The position numbers were made by a program, and so were the translations under genes. A model generated the notes under the pieces. The model was not told where the DNA came from. It saw nothing but the letters and a program-made list of their open reading frames with translations, and did no database searches. Below, in pieces: positions 15,577 through 22,173 of a stretch of 64,000 nucleotides of DNA. How positions within the stretch are numbered: the stretch's first letter is position 1; the number at the start of each line of letters is the position of its first letter. The DNA is from Erythrobacter aureus (GTDB lineage Bacteria > Pseudomonadota > Alphaproteobacteria > Sphingomonadales > Sphingomonadaceae), in contig NZ_CP031358.1 of assembly GCF_003355455.1 (NCBI RefSeq), forward strand, positions 124,001-188,000. Reading direction: 5' to 3'.

Positions 15577-16944
15577 TCAGGACTTGGGACCGGGGGTCAT
15601 CCCCTTGAGAGCCTCCCCGCCAAGTTGCTCAAGGATCAGTTGATACCCTCGGGTTGAATCTTCGAGAACCTGAAGAATGGTTTCTGTGCCACCGTTTGGG
15701 ACAGGGGAGGTGTTGATCAGAACGTACTTGAGCAACTCTTCGCTGAAGAGGGATGGGACCTGAATATCGACAAGGTTCTCACCCTTAGAGACCCGACGAT
15801 AAAGATTGGCGGCCATCGTCATGCCAATGTGCATCGAAATGTATTCGTCAAGGTCATCATCCGCGATGATGTCCGGAAGGCTTCGCCCCTCTCCCTGCAT
15901 TTGATGCATGGGTGCCATCGACTCGGCCAACGCGAGCAAGGTGCTTGGCAATTTCTCGGCGGTGGTGCTTTCTTGGATGGTCTTTTCGTAGTCTTTTAGG
16001 AAGGCCATGTTTTGTTCTTCGAGGCGATCGGCCAATTCGTTGAGTTCAGCTTCTCGGATTTCGTCGCGCTGGAGCGTGATGTCGAGATCACGCGCCTGGA
16101 GGCTGGCGCAGGGGGAGTGAGAATTGGCGGGCCTCAAACTCTCGTAGAGTTCTTCCAATTCTGAGGCGGGCGGAATGGGCTGCTCATCACGGTCGCGAAA
16201 AATAACGACACGCGAAAGCTCGGAGAATTGAACGAAATAATCCTCGCATTGCTCAAGGCAGATCATGGTTGGGAAGCGGAGGTCTTGATCGATTGTTATA
16301 TCGGCGAATAGGCGCTCGCTTCCCTCGAAATCAGTGAGCAATGAGGTTGCACCGGATGGCGACGTCGCCAGAGCAAAGCCCGGAAATGGATCGAGCGGCC
16401 GCGCGGGCTGAGTTATGTTGGCGTAGGTCCATGGAAGCTCTCTACGAGCAACCGCAAGACAGCGGTTAAAGGCGGTGTTTAGTGTTTGGTGGAGATTGTC
16501 GGTAAGCGGCATGTCGACGCTCAGAATATACTTATTCTCGTCCAGACATTCTTCATCTTGCCAAAAGAAGGGGGTGGCGTCTGCCAGCAACGCCTGAAAC
16601 TTCGAGAGGATGTAAGAGAGCATTTCGCCGAGAGCGTCGTGCGGGATAAGGTGAGGAGCTAACACATAATAGTAGGGGATGATGAGGGTGAAAGTATCGT
16701 CCTCAGCATCAAGGCGAAACTCGTACCATTCCAGAGGGACATGAAACACATCAAGGATTACATCACCGTCAGTGATGCAGAGTATCTGGCCCTCTTCCTC
16801 GGCTGGTTGCTCCTCCCCCTCCGAGCGAAGGCGCGCGAACTCGGACGAGACCATCTTAACGGCGTTTTTGGCCGCCTCGAGAGCCTCTTCTAGGTCTTCG
16901 TGCTCTTCGGGAGGGACGGCCAATAAAGTTGTTGGGTCGGACAT
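15577..16944 (-). CDS. Large orphan family C protein, paralog of 13428-15449, 455 aa
   Basis: This acidic cytoplasmic protein starts at ATG 16944 with a strong AAGGAG SD. An N-terminal coiled-coil-like helix (EDLEEALEAAKNAVKMV) precedes a beta-rich middle (CITDGDVILDVFHV, TLIIPYYYV). Next comes the ARRELPW helix shared with the paralog and the ARDLDITLQRDE segment at about residue 295. It ends with a helical C-terminal part. The A+T content is visibly higher than in neighbouring genes, which may indicate separate or later acquisition. No known domain is recognised. Confidence 0.65.
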   Translation of the reverse strand: MSDPTTLLAVPPEEHEDLEEALEAAKNAVKMVSSEFARLRSEGEEQPAEEEGQILCITDGDVILDVFHVPLEWYEFRLDAEDDTFTLIIPYYYVLAPHLIPHDALGEMLSYILSKFQALLADATPFFWQDEECLDENKYILSVDMPLTDNLHQTLNTAFNRCLAVARRELPWTYANITQPARPLDPFPGFALATSPSGATSLLTDFEGSERLFADITIDQDLRFPTMICLEQCEDYFVQFSELSRVVIFRDRDEQPIPPASELEELYESLRPANSHSPCASLQARDLDITLQRDEIREAELNELADRLEEQNMAFLKDYEKTIQESTTAEKLPSTLLALAESMAPMHQMQGEGRSLPDIIADDDLDEYISMHIGMTMAANLYRRVSKGENLVDIQVPSLFSEELLKYVLINTSPVPNGGTETILQVLEDSTRGYQLILEQLGGEALKGMTPGPKS

Positions 16945-17039
16945 GCAGAACTCCTTCAGCCAGGCAGGACCTTCCCAAGTAGTCCTGTCGTCGCGCTAAC
17001 ATGCTGATTGAGTTCTGTCAGCTTTCCTGACGGAACGGT

Positions 17040-17075
17040 AAAGAAAAAGCCCGCGCGGCTGGTGCCGGGCGGGCT
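17040..17075 (-). terminator. Intrinsic terminator (copy 2 of the duplicated terminator)
   Basis: It has the same stem and loop as 15521-15556, followed by TTTTTCTTT on the minus strand. It ends the transcript that contains the candidate ncRNA. Confidence 0.9.
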
Positions 17076-17218
17076 TCTTTGTGATCGCTGCCGTTATCGA
17101 CCGACTGGGACGTGGCGCACCGGGTTTTGCTCCCGGCCCCGAGTAGCGACCTCGGGGGTTCTGCAGTTTTGCCCAGCTCGTATCCGAGCCTTGAGCCCAG
17201 CCAGTTGATAACGGCAGC
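17076..17218 (-). ncRNA. Candidate structured noncoding RNA
   Basis: A perfect 12-bp helix (GCTGCCGTTATC with GATAACGGCAGC, 17207-17218 and 17087-17098) closes a domain. Inside are three hairpins: GCTCG/CGAGC (17176-17189), CCCCGAG/CTCGGGG (17137-17157) and CCGGG/CCCGG (17120-17136), plus an ACTGG/CCAGT helix next to the closing stem. An intrinsic terminator follows at once. There is no SD-supported reading frame. It may be made by read-through from the 17265 gene or from its own weak promoter. The match to any known RNA family is not recognised. Confidence 0.55.
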
Positions 17219-17220
17219 AA

Positions 17221-17257
17221 TAGGCAGGTCGGCCTCGCTGTAGTACCGACCTGCCTA
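17221..17257 (-). terminator. Hairpin just after the stop of 17265-17576
   Basis: A 12-bp perfect stem (TAGGCAGGTCGG and its complement) lies eight bases past the stop codon and lacks a T run. It could be a weak terminator or a processing site separating the mRNA from the candidate ncRNA. Confidence 0.5.
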
Positions 17258-17264
17258 AGGGCGA

Positions 17265-17576
17265 TTAGCCTTCGGCTGCTGCCGGGGCTTCTTCGCGCGG
17301 AAGGCCGATGACCTTCAGCGAACCGCCGTCGAACTGAACGGCGAGGTCGATAGCGCGGCCCTTGCGGAGCTTGCCCTGGATGGCTTCGAAGCCCTTGCCG
17401 AACGCCATCAGCGTGATTTCGCGCGGCTGGTCGTTCTTCGCGGTCGTGAACTGCGACTTCTGCGAGACGACGTACTTGCCGTTCTTGCCGTTGCGCGTCG
17501 AGACGCTGCCCGGGGTCACGGTTGCCGTGAAGATCGGCTGGAACTTGCGGGCTGCGGGTGCGGTCTGCGTGGTCAT
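17265..17576 (-). CDS. OB-like family D protein, copy 1, 103 aa
   Basis: This is one of six paralogs in the window (17265, 17865, 35216, 35950, 47007, 63635). The common pattern is: N-terminal A-x-x-F-x-P-I/V-F-x-A-T-V-T-P-x-S; a KNG-x-Y strand; REITLMAFGK or RTVMAFG; a helix; then G-x-x-x-x-LAVQFDGGSLKVIGLPR. Small size, five or so beta strands and a Gly-rich turn suggest an OB-fold nucleic-acid-binding protein such as a mini-SSB; this is inference. The upstream leader contains conserved RNA elements and an 11-codon upstream ORF whose stop overlaps this ATG. A terminator-like hairpin follows. Confidence 0.65.
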   Translation of the reverse strand: MTTQTAPAARKFQPIFTATVTPGSVSTRNGKNGKYVVSQKSQFTTAKNDQPREITLMAFGKGFEAIQGKLRKGRAIDLAVQFDGGSLKVIGLPREEAPAAAEG

Positions 17577-17608
17577 GATGTCAAATCCTTCTGACTGTCT
17601 GTTTTCAT
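17573..17608 (-). CDS. Possible upstream ORF MKTDSQKDLTS overlapping the start of 17265-17576
   Basis: The 11-codon frame begins in the leader and its TGA overlaps the ATG of the OB-like gene (TCATGA). The 35216 gene has a nearly identical frame (MKTDSHKDLTS) and the 35950 gene a different 10-codon one (MKNRQGILKS) with the same overlap. No properly spaced SD is seen, so translation is uncertain. Confidence 0.35.
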   Translation of the reverse strand: MKTDSQKDLTS

Positions 17609-17643
17609 CCTCACCATGAGGATCACATCTCTTCTGACCCTCG

Positions 17644-17757
17644 ATTGTCGGGACTGGCGCACGGGCCGCAGGGCTCCGGGCGTTGCAGCCTCTGGCTGCC
17701 TCGGAACTCTTCTCTTGAAGCCCTGCCGCTTCACGGCTGGGCGCTAGAGGCGCGCGC
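17644..17757 (-). promoter_or_regulatory. Conserved family D leader RNA, copy 1
   Basis: About 110 bases closely match the leaders at 18237-18350 and 35594-35706. Shared blocks include ATTGTCGGGA, GTTGCAGCC-x-GGCTGCC (a GCAGCC/GGCTGC hairpin) and ACGGCTGGGCGC near the 5' end. Conservation of a noncoding leader in front of three paralogs suggests autoregulation by an RNA element. Confidence 0.6.
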
Positions 17758-17808
17758 TGCCTGGCAGCGTGTTCGGCTGTCGATTGGTTTTCCTCTGCGT
17801 CGAGCAGA

Positions 17809-17839
17809 GAAAAACCCCGCCGGCTGATACCGGCGGGGT
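17809..17839 (-). terminator. Intrinsic terminator after 17865-18176
   Basis: ACCCCGCCGG / CCGGCGGGGT with a 6-nt loop is followed by TTTTTC on the minus strand. Confidence 0.9.
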
Positions 17840-17864
17840 CTTCGATGTGGCGGAGGCGGAAGCC

Positions 17865-18176
17865 TTAGCCTTCAGCGGCTGCGGGAGCTTCTTCGCGCGG
17901 CAGGCCGATGGCCTTGAGCGTGCCGCCGTCGAACTGCACAGCGAGTTCGACTGCGCGGCCCTTGCGGATCTTGCCGCGGACGGCGTCGAAGCACTTGCCG
18001 AATGCCATGAGCGTGATTTCGCGCGGTGCGTCCATCTTCTCGGTCTGGTAGGTTGCGCCCTGCGAGACGATGTACTTGCCGTTCTTACCGTCGCGGGTCG
18101 AAACGCTGCCCGGGGTCACGGTTGCGGTGAAGATCGGCGAGAAGCTGCGAGCTGCGGTGTTGGTCTGCGTGGTCAT
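17865..18176 (-). CDS. OB-like family D protein, copy 2, 103 aa
   Basis: This copy is very close to copy 3 at 35216 (differences at only a handful of positions, for example KCFDAV versus KCVDAV) and more distant from copy 1. It has the same start MTTQT and the same end, PREEAPAAAEG. Compared with copy 1 it carries YQTEKMDAPREIT in the middle, where copy 1 has FTTAKNDQPREIT. The start at 18176 follows the SD AAGGA. The gene has its own leader RNA and terminator, so it is transcribed independently. Confidence 0.65.
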   Translation of the reverse strand: MTTQTNTAARSFSPIFTATVTPGSVSTRDGKNGKYIVSQGATYQTEKMDAPREITLMAFGKCFDAVRGKIRKGRAVELAVQFDGGTLKAIGLPREEAPAAAEG

Positions 18177-18236
18177 GATGTTCAGTTCCTTCAATTTTTC
18201 ATCCTCATCATTGAGGACACCCATCTTTCTGGGTCT

Positions 18237-18350
18237 CATTGTCGGGACTGGCGGCCGGGCATCGTGAGAGGCTCCGGTCGTTGCAGCCTTCAGGCTGCCT
18301 TGGGTCTCTTCTTTCCTGAAGCCTGGCCGCTTCACGGCTGGGCGCCAGAG
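18237..18350 (-). promoter_or_regulatory. Conserved family D leader RNA, copy 2
   Basis: Same blocks as copy 1: ATTGTCGGGACTGGCG, GTTGCAGCC..GGCTGCC and CTTCACGGCTGGGCGC. A TCCTC/GAGGA hairpin (18200-18217) lies between it and the start codon. Confidence 0.6.
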
Positions 18351-18490
18351 GGTGCCTTGGATGAGCATCAGCAGTGGCAGTCGTCGCCTCAGCGAACCGA
18401 TCTGCCCACCTGCGGTGAAATGCGAATGATGGAGATGCATCCACCGCGCGGCTGGGCCGTCGCGCTTTTGCGAATTGCCACAAGGCAAAG
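18351..18490 (-). other. Noncoding remainder between leader copy 2 and the OMP terminator
   Basis: I see no gene or clear signal. It probably contains the promoter and 5' end of the 17865 transcript, because the terminator of the 18573 gene lies immediately upstream of it. Confidence 0.4.
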
Positions 18491-18520
18491 AGAAACCCCG
18501 CCGGCCGGAGCCGACGGGGT
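18491..18520 (-). terminator. Intrinsic terminator after 18573-19181
   Basis: ACCCCGccGGC / GCCgaCGGGGT is followed by TTTCTC on the minus strand. The same stem sequence is used at 35162-35190. Confidence 0.8.
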
Positions 18521-18572
18521 TCTGCAATAGGCGGTGGCGTTGAGCTTACGCCTATAGCGTGACGATCTAGTG

Positions 18573-19181
18573 TTAGAAGCGAAGTCCGAGACCGGCGACG
18601 AGCTGGTCGGTAGTGACATCGCCCTGGTCGATATCGGCCAGATCCTTGTACTTGGACCGGCGGTATTCGATGCGGCCTTCAAGGGGACCGGGCAGCTGGA
18701 CCTGCAAGCCGTAGCCAAAGCGGAAGCCATCGGCGTTCTCGTCGAGGTCCGAAAGCGATCCACTGTCGGAGAATGCGCTGGTGTCGAGCGCGGTGTAACC
18801 GACCTTGCCATAGGCAGCGATGCCGGGGGTCAGGGCGAGACCGGCGCGGGCGCCGATGTAATACTGGCCGTTGGCCTCCAGCCCTTCGCGGGCACCGCCG
18901 AAGCTGTCGGGGAAGCTGGTCGAGCCTTCGCTCGTCGAGAGTTCACCTTCGACGCCGATGAAGGCGCTGCCGAGACTGAGATCATAACCGGCAGTGATGC
19001 CGTAGACGGCATTGCCGGCTTCAGCGGTCGCGCTGCCGTCGGCTGCGTCGAGATCGAGGCCTTCATAGCCAGCAATGACGCCGATGTGCAGGCCGCCAGG
19101 CGCGGTGTTGTCATCCTGCGCCATGGCCGGCGCAGCTGCGAAGCCTGCGCCAATGATGGCGAGGGCGGTAATCTTCTTCAT
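18573..19181 (-). CDS. Outer-membrane beta-barrel protein (OMP/porin-like family), 202 aa
   Basis: A classical signal peptide (MKKITALAIIGAGFAAAPAMA, cleaved after AMA) is followed by alternating strands typical of eight-stranded barrels: GGLHIGVIAGYEGLDL, AVYGITAGYDLSLG, FIGVEGELS, QYYIGARAGLALTPG, IAAYGKVGYTALD, FRFGYGLQVQLPG, GRIEYRRSKY and, at the C-terminus, LVAGLGLRF ending in Phe as required for BAM recognition. Such proteins are common in Sphingomonadales and rare in phages. On a phage genome it could alter the host surface, for instance by masking a receptor and excluding superinfection; this is inference. It has its own leader and terminators on both sides. Confidence 0.85.
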   Translation of the reverse strand: MKKITALAIIGAGFAAAPAMAQDDNTAPGGLHIGVIAGYEGLDLDAADGSATAEAGNAVYGITAGYDLSLGSAFIGVEGELSTSEGSTSFPDSFGGAREGLEANGQYYIGARAGLALTPGIAAYGKVGYTALDTSAFSDSGSLSDLDENADGFRFGYGLQVQLPGPLEGRIEYRRSKYKDLADIDQGDVTTDQLVAGLGLRF

Positions 19182-19270
19182 GTTCAGGATTTTCCTTGAT
19201 TGCGTTCCCGTTGGGACGGGCGCTTTGGGAAAATCTCCCTTGCAAGTTCCTGAACAGGATGACGAGACAA

Positions 19271-19306
19271 AGAAAAACCCCGCCTACCGGTGAGGGTAGG
19301 CGGGGT
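19271..19306 (-). terminator. Intrinsic terminator after 19352-19477
   Basis: ACCCCGCCTACC / GGTAGGCGGGGT is followed by TTTTTCTTTG on the minus strand. Confidence 0.9.
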
Positions 19307-19351
19307 GTCTAGGCTTGGGGAGGATGCCCGAGGGGAGCGGGCAGGGGAAAC

Positions 19352-19477
19352 TCAGTAGTCGCGGTGCTCAGCGAAGCCGGCGGCGTCGAGGCAGGCGCCG
19401 AGGAGGTTCTTGGGAGCCTTGTTGGCTGCGGCTGCCTTGCGGCGTGCGATCATGGCGGCGAGCTGGCGCTTGGGCAT
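19352..19477 (-). CDS. Small basic protein ending in the ACLxxAGFxEHRDY motif, 41 aa
   Basis: The frame starts at ATG 19477 with the SD AGGAG and is followed by a strong terminator, so this is a real small gene. The first 24 residues are very basic (MPKRQLAAMIARRKAAAANK). The last 15, LGACLDAAGFAEHRDY, match the C-terminal tail of the OB-like protein at 47007 (LSACLASAGFDEHRDY). A shared tail suggests a common docking peptide, comparable in idea to the SSB C-terminal tip. Leader copy 7 precedes it. Confidence 0.7.
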   Translation of the reverse strand: MPKRQLAAMIARRKAAAANKAPKNLLGACLDAAGFAEHRDY

Positions 19478-19482
19478 CTTTT

Positions 19483-19529
19483 CATCTCCTGATTAGGTTC
19501 AATTCCCTCTTCCAGATAATTGAGGGAGT
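19483..19529 (-). promoter_or_regulatory. SD-sequestering leader hairpin (copy 7)
   Basis: Outer CTCC/GGAG and inner CAATT/AATTG pairs (19500-19522) surround a loop. In addition CCCTC within the element can pair with an internal GAGGG. The SD here is AGGAG rather than AGGGG. Confidence 0.5.
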
Positions 19530-19575
19530 GCTCCAGACGTCGCTCTGTGTGCGGCTGGACTGACGTTACTGGTGG

Positions 19576-20073
19576 TTACCAGTTGCGGTCGAAGTCTCTT
19601 TGGCGGTCGGCTTTGCGACCGGTGAGGCGCGAGTGACCTGGCTTGTCGCGGCCGAGGTCGATGCCGACGGCGTCATCAAACGGGCCCATTTCGGGAGCGA
19701 TTTCGAGTGCGTCATCGAGTGGATTCATCTCGGGAACGATGTCGCGAACGACGCGAGCGCTGCCACGGAGACTTTTGCACTCCATGGGGACGTAGAGTTT
19801 GAGCTCGCTGCAGGGAACGCCATTGTGGGCGTACTTCACTCCGTCGACGACGCGCGCGCTGCCGCGGAGAGCTTTGCACTCGGTCGGGACGTAGAGCTTG
19901 AGCTCGCTGCAGGGGACGCCATTGTCGGAGATTTTCACGAGAGCGGGGATGCGCTTGCTGACCTGTTCAGGCTCGGCTTGTGCGCCGGTCTGCTCGCCGG
20001 TCGTGGCTGCAAGTGCGTAGAGGATGGCAATCGCGCCGAGGGCCACGAGAGTGATGTTCTGGCGGATGGTCAT
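19576..20073 (-). CDS. Exported protein with two tandem Cys repeats, 165 aa
   Basis: An N-terminal signal/anchor (MTIRQNITLVALGAIAILYA) is followed by two almost identical 26-residue repeats, each with the core NGVPCSELKLYVP followed by ECKxLRGSARVV. The two Cys per repeat could form a disulfide in the periplasm. A second, weaker repeat (PEMNPLDDALEIA / PEMGPFDDAVGI) follows, and the C-terminus is basic. No family recognised. It is probably tethered to or secreted across the inner membrane. Confidence 0.6.
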   Translation of the reverse strand: MTIRQNITLVALGAIAILYALAATTGEQTGAQAEPEQVSKRIPALVKISDNGVPCSELKLYVPTECKALRGSARVVDGVKYAHNGVPCSELKLYVPMECKSLRGSARVVRDIVPEMNPLDDALEIAPEMGPFDDAVGIDLGRDKPGHSRLTGRKADRQRDFDRNW

Positions 20074-20074
20074 T

Positions 20075-20125
20075 TCATCTTCCTTATCTGATTCAATTCC
20101 CTGTTCCAGCGAATTGAGGGGAAGC
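20075..20125 (-). promoter_or_regulatory. SD-sequestering leader hairpin (copy 8)
   Basis: CTTCC pairs with the SD GGAAG, enclosing CAATTC/GAATTG (20094-20116). The changed SD is matched by a changed upstream strand. Confidence 0.55.
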
Positions 20126-20193
20126 CCGGCCAGGCAGCGCGCAGGCGATGCATTGGGAGGAAAATTTGCGACGCGCCCCGATTGGGGGTGGAG

Positions 20194-20207
20194 CCCTCTA
20201 TAATGGA
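20194..20207 (+). promoter_or_regulatory. Promoter of the only plus-strand gene
   Basis: CCCTCTATAATGGA contains a perfect TATAAT (20199-20204) 40 bases before the ATG. The same core, CCCTCTATAATGG, occurs on the minus strand at 40889-40901, and CCTCTACAATGG at 31193-31204. A clear -35 box is lacking. Confidence 0.6.
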
Positions 20208-20244
20208 ATCATCCAGAAACTTCCTGAGATGATGGGGGCATGTA

Positions 20245-20817
20245 ATGAAAAGCACACTTCGCGGTCTGACCGCAGGACTGGCAATGGCCGTTTCGATGAC
20301 GGCAATGGCATCAACGGCTGAAGCGAAAGCGGAAGCGCCGGAAGCGGGTATCGCTCTCGAAGAGAATGACGACCTGCTGTTCGTAGGACCGGTCGACGAG
20401 GACTTCGACCTCGCGCTGGCATCGAAGGAAGCTGAGACGGCTCAGGTCATGGGCCCGAAGCACAGCTCGGCGCCGCATCTCGAGATGACGCGTGAGGAGG
20501 CGGCAAAACTCGCGGGTGAGCGCGCTGATCGCGCTTTCTGGAAGAGGGAGATTGCCTATCAGGTTCTGAACGCGGTCGACGCAGCCCAGACCATCCACTT
20601 CTTGGACAAGGGTTCGGCACATGAAGCCAACCCGATCCTCGGAAAATATCCGAGCGAAAAAAAGATCATCGGGTTCAAGCTGGCGGCCGCTGGCGCGCAT
20701 CTGCTCGGCAGCCTAGCATTCCGCGAATTCACGGATGATGAAACGACCGAGATGTTCCAGGTTGTCTCGGTCGGGGTGCAGGGCATCGTGGTTGGCTGGA
20801 ACATGCAGTTCATGTAG
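20245..20817 (+). CDS. Exported protein with C-terminal hydrophobic domain, 190 aa; sole plus-strand gene
   Basis: The signal peptide MKSTLRGLTAGLAMAVSMTAMASTAEA is followed by an acidic linker to about residue 65. A C-terminal domain follows (FWKREIAYQVLNAVDAAQTI, KKIIGFKLAAAGAHLLGSLA, QVVSVGVQGIVVGWNMQF) with three hydrophobic segments, reminiscent of DUF5658-like small membrane domains in which a helix with NAxDAxxT precedes ANP. It has its own TATAAT promoter, a GGGGG SD and a terminator. Reverse orientation in an otherwise one-directional region marks it as a moron-type insertion. Confidence 0.65.
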   Translation: MKSTLRGLTAGLAMAVSMTAMASTAEAKAEAPEAGIALEENDDLLFVGPVDEDFDLALASKEAETAQVMGPKHSSAPHLEMTREEAAKLAGERADRAFWKREIAYQVLNAVDAAQTIHFLDKGSAHEANPILGKYPSEKKIIGFKLAAAGAHLLGSLAFREFTDDETTEMFQVVSVGVQGIVVGWNMQFM

Positions 20818-20869
20818 GCCAGCCGAACAACGAGTTGTCGGCGCGGTGGGGGCAGCGCGCCGGTCAAGG

Positions 20870-20904
20870 ACGGGGGAGACGCTTAGGCGTACTCCCCCGT
20901 TTCG
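20870..20904 (+). terminator. Intrinsic terminator of the plus-strand gene
   Basis: ACGGGGGAG / CTCCCCCGT is followed by TTCG. It lies across the stop codon of the opposing gene 20883-21272, so the two converging transcripts share it. Confidence 0.65.
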
Positions 20905-21272
20905 TCATCGATATGATCGATGTGGTCAGGGAAGAAGAGGTCGACGGGCTTGCCTTCCCAAGTGCCCTTCTGGACCCAGCCGTGGCGCTTGCCGATCTCG
21001 AGGCCCATGCCGTGGAGAGCCATCATCAGGCCCTGACGGTCGATATCGTCGACCTGGCGGATCCGGTAGAACAGAATGTCCACGTCCTTGCGGGGCCCGG
21101 GCTTGTAAAGCGTGCCGCCGGTGAGAGCGACATGACACCCGAACTTCGGAGCGAACTCCTCGATCTGAGCGCAGAGGGCCATAGCCGCCTCGGTGGTCCA
21201 AGGCTTCGGCGGCAAGAGGATAGGCTCAAAAGCCTCCTCGATGGCGTGATCCATAGCGAGTGCAGCAGACAT
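20883..21272 (-). CDS. Minimal nucleotidyltransferase-like protein (pol-beta fold), 129 aa
   Basis: VALTGGTLYKPGPRKDVDIL has the Gly-Gly followed by D-x-D of nucleotidyltransferases, and KPVDLFFP supplies a third acidic residue on the next strand. The length fits a stand-alone NTase core with no added nucleotide-binding helical domain. Proteins of this class are frequent in large phages and near RNA-repair genes, where they may add nucleotides to RNA 3' ends; the actual substrate here is unknown. It starts the transcript reading towards the convergent plus-strand gene, and other small genes precede it with 1-10-base gaps. Confidence 0.6.
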   Translation of the reverse strand: MSAALAMDHAIEEAFEPILLPPKPWTTEAAMALCAQIEEFAPKFGCHVALTGGTLYKPGPRKDVDILFYRIRQVDDIDRQGLMMALHGMGLEIGKRHGWVQKGTWEGKPVDLFFPDHIDHIDDETGEYA

Positions 21273-21280
21273 ACCGGTCC

Positions 21281-21574
21281 TCAGTGTTTCGTGGGAGCGT
21301 GGTTGAAGCAGAAGCTGTCACCGTTCTCGTCGATGATGAGCAGATACTCACCAGCCGTCCGGCAGATCGCCTTGGCGAGATCGATGGAGGTGTTGCCGGC
21401 GCGAAGCGTCAGGCTATCGGCATCGAGCGACATGCTGTCCGGCTGGATGGTGGAGGCGTTGAGGCCCCAGCATTCCAGACGGCTGGCATTGATGAAGGGC
21501 TGGGCAGCGAGCTTGCCCTTGTCATCGAAAAAGGGCGCAGCGGCGCCAAGGGCGGCAGCGAGAGGGCAGCTCAT
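21281..21574 (-). CDS. Hypothetical protein, 97 aa
   Basis: The ATG at 21574 overlaps the TGA of the upstream 60-residue gene (TGATG), which fixes the start. The sequence opens MSCPLAAALGAAAPFFDDKG, continues with a beta-rich middle (SLTLRAGNTSIDLAKA) and ends EYLLIIDENGDSF. No family recognised. It is part of the run 20883-22108. Confidence 0.55.
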   Translation of the reverse strand: MSCPLAAALGAAAPFFDDKGKLAAQPFINASRLECWGLNASTIQPDSMSLDADSLTLRAGNTSIDLAKAICRTAGEYLLIIDENGDSFCFNHAPTKH

Positions 21575-21756
21575 CAGCTGAGCTCCTGAATGACAGCATC
21601 GTAGATGCCATGCCCGTCGACGGCTTCGCAGAAACCGAGGATCGAAAGTACATCGTCGAGTGCCTGTTCTTGGGTGCATTCCTCGGTCTGCATAAGATGC
21701 GCGGCCAATGCAGTGAGCACGTCTTTGGTTGAAATCGTCTGAGGTATCTCGTCCAT
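21574..21756 (-). CDS. Hypothetical acidic protein, 60 aa
   Basis: This helical acidic peptide (MDEIPQTISTKDVLTALAAH...) has a Cys pair in the middle (TEECTQEQALDDVL...LGFCEAV). The start at 21756 follows GGAAC. It overlaps the next gene by one base. A terminator-like hairpin at 21804-21833 lies upstream, so it begins a new transcriptional segment. Confidence 0.55.
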   Translation of the reverse strand: MDEIPQTISTKDVLTALAAHLMQTEECTQEQALDDVLSILGFCEAVDGHGIYDAVIQELS

Positions 21757-21803
21757 GGAACGGTTCCTGTCCAAACTATGGGGGAGGGTCGGATATGCGA
21801 AAT

Positions 21804-21833
21804 CCCCGCCTGCACAGGGGAAGGCAGGCGGGG
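21804..21833 (-). terminator. Intrinsic terminator after 21842-22108
   Basis: CCCCGCCTGC pairs with GCAGGCGGGG and is followed on the minus strand by ATTTCGC. Confidence 0.7.
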
Positions 21834-21841
21834 TGTGGGGA

Positions 21842-22108
21842 TCATGCGAAGGCGCGCTTGTCGCCGGTGGGCTTGAGCAGTTCGTCTGCGTAAGCCCAGC
21901 CGAGGATGCCCGAGCCGGTATCGTTGACGGAGTCACCGGTGATGTCGCGCCAGGGCGATTTCGGACGATAGTCCGGCCGATACATCGCGGTGATGATTTC
22001 GAACTCGCAGCTGAGGTAGCCGGATTCGCGGATTGCGAGGACCGGATGGTCATCTTTGGGCAGAGCGTCTTCTACGGAGGTGTAGCCTTCAGGAAGTGCG
22101 ATCGTCAT
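21842..22108 (-). CDS. DUF551-like protein, 88 aa
   Basis: The pattern GYTSVEDALPKDDHPVLAI, then a beta region containing Trp, and a final LGWAYADELLKP, resembles phage DUF551 proteins, which typically read W-x-S-V-x-D-x-LP...VL...W-x-P. The start at 22108 is chosen for its AGGGA SD; a longer frame lacks one. DUF551 proteins are common in phages and prophages and have no established function. Confidence 0.45.
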   Translation of the reverse strand: MTIALPEGYTSVEDALPKDDHPVLAIRESGYLSCEFEIITAMYRPDYRPKSPWRDITGDSVNDTGSGILGWAYADELLKPTGDKRAFA

Positions 22109-22173
22109 GGCGTAGGTCCCTTTCATGTCCTGTCTAGAATTCGACACGGACACCCGGGTCATTCGCCTTCACT

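Larger units (their letters stand above)
16945..17264 (-). other. Noncoding stretch between 15577-16944 and 17265-17576
   Basis: About 320 bases hold no credible gene. They contain the 5' leader of the 15577 gene, the duplicated terminator (17040-17075), the candidate ncRNA closed by a 12-bp stem (17087-17218) and a further hairpin (17221-17257). Confidence 0.7.

Noticed and set aside
17087..17218. Closed 12-bp helix region considered as a tRNA or attachment site
   Set aside because: No cloverleaf, anticodon or T-loop (TTCGAGC-type) is present, and no integrase gene is nearby.
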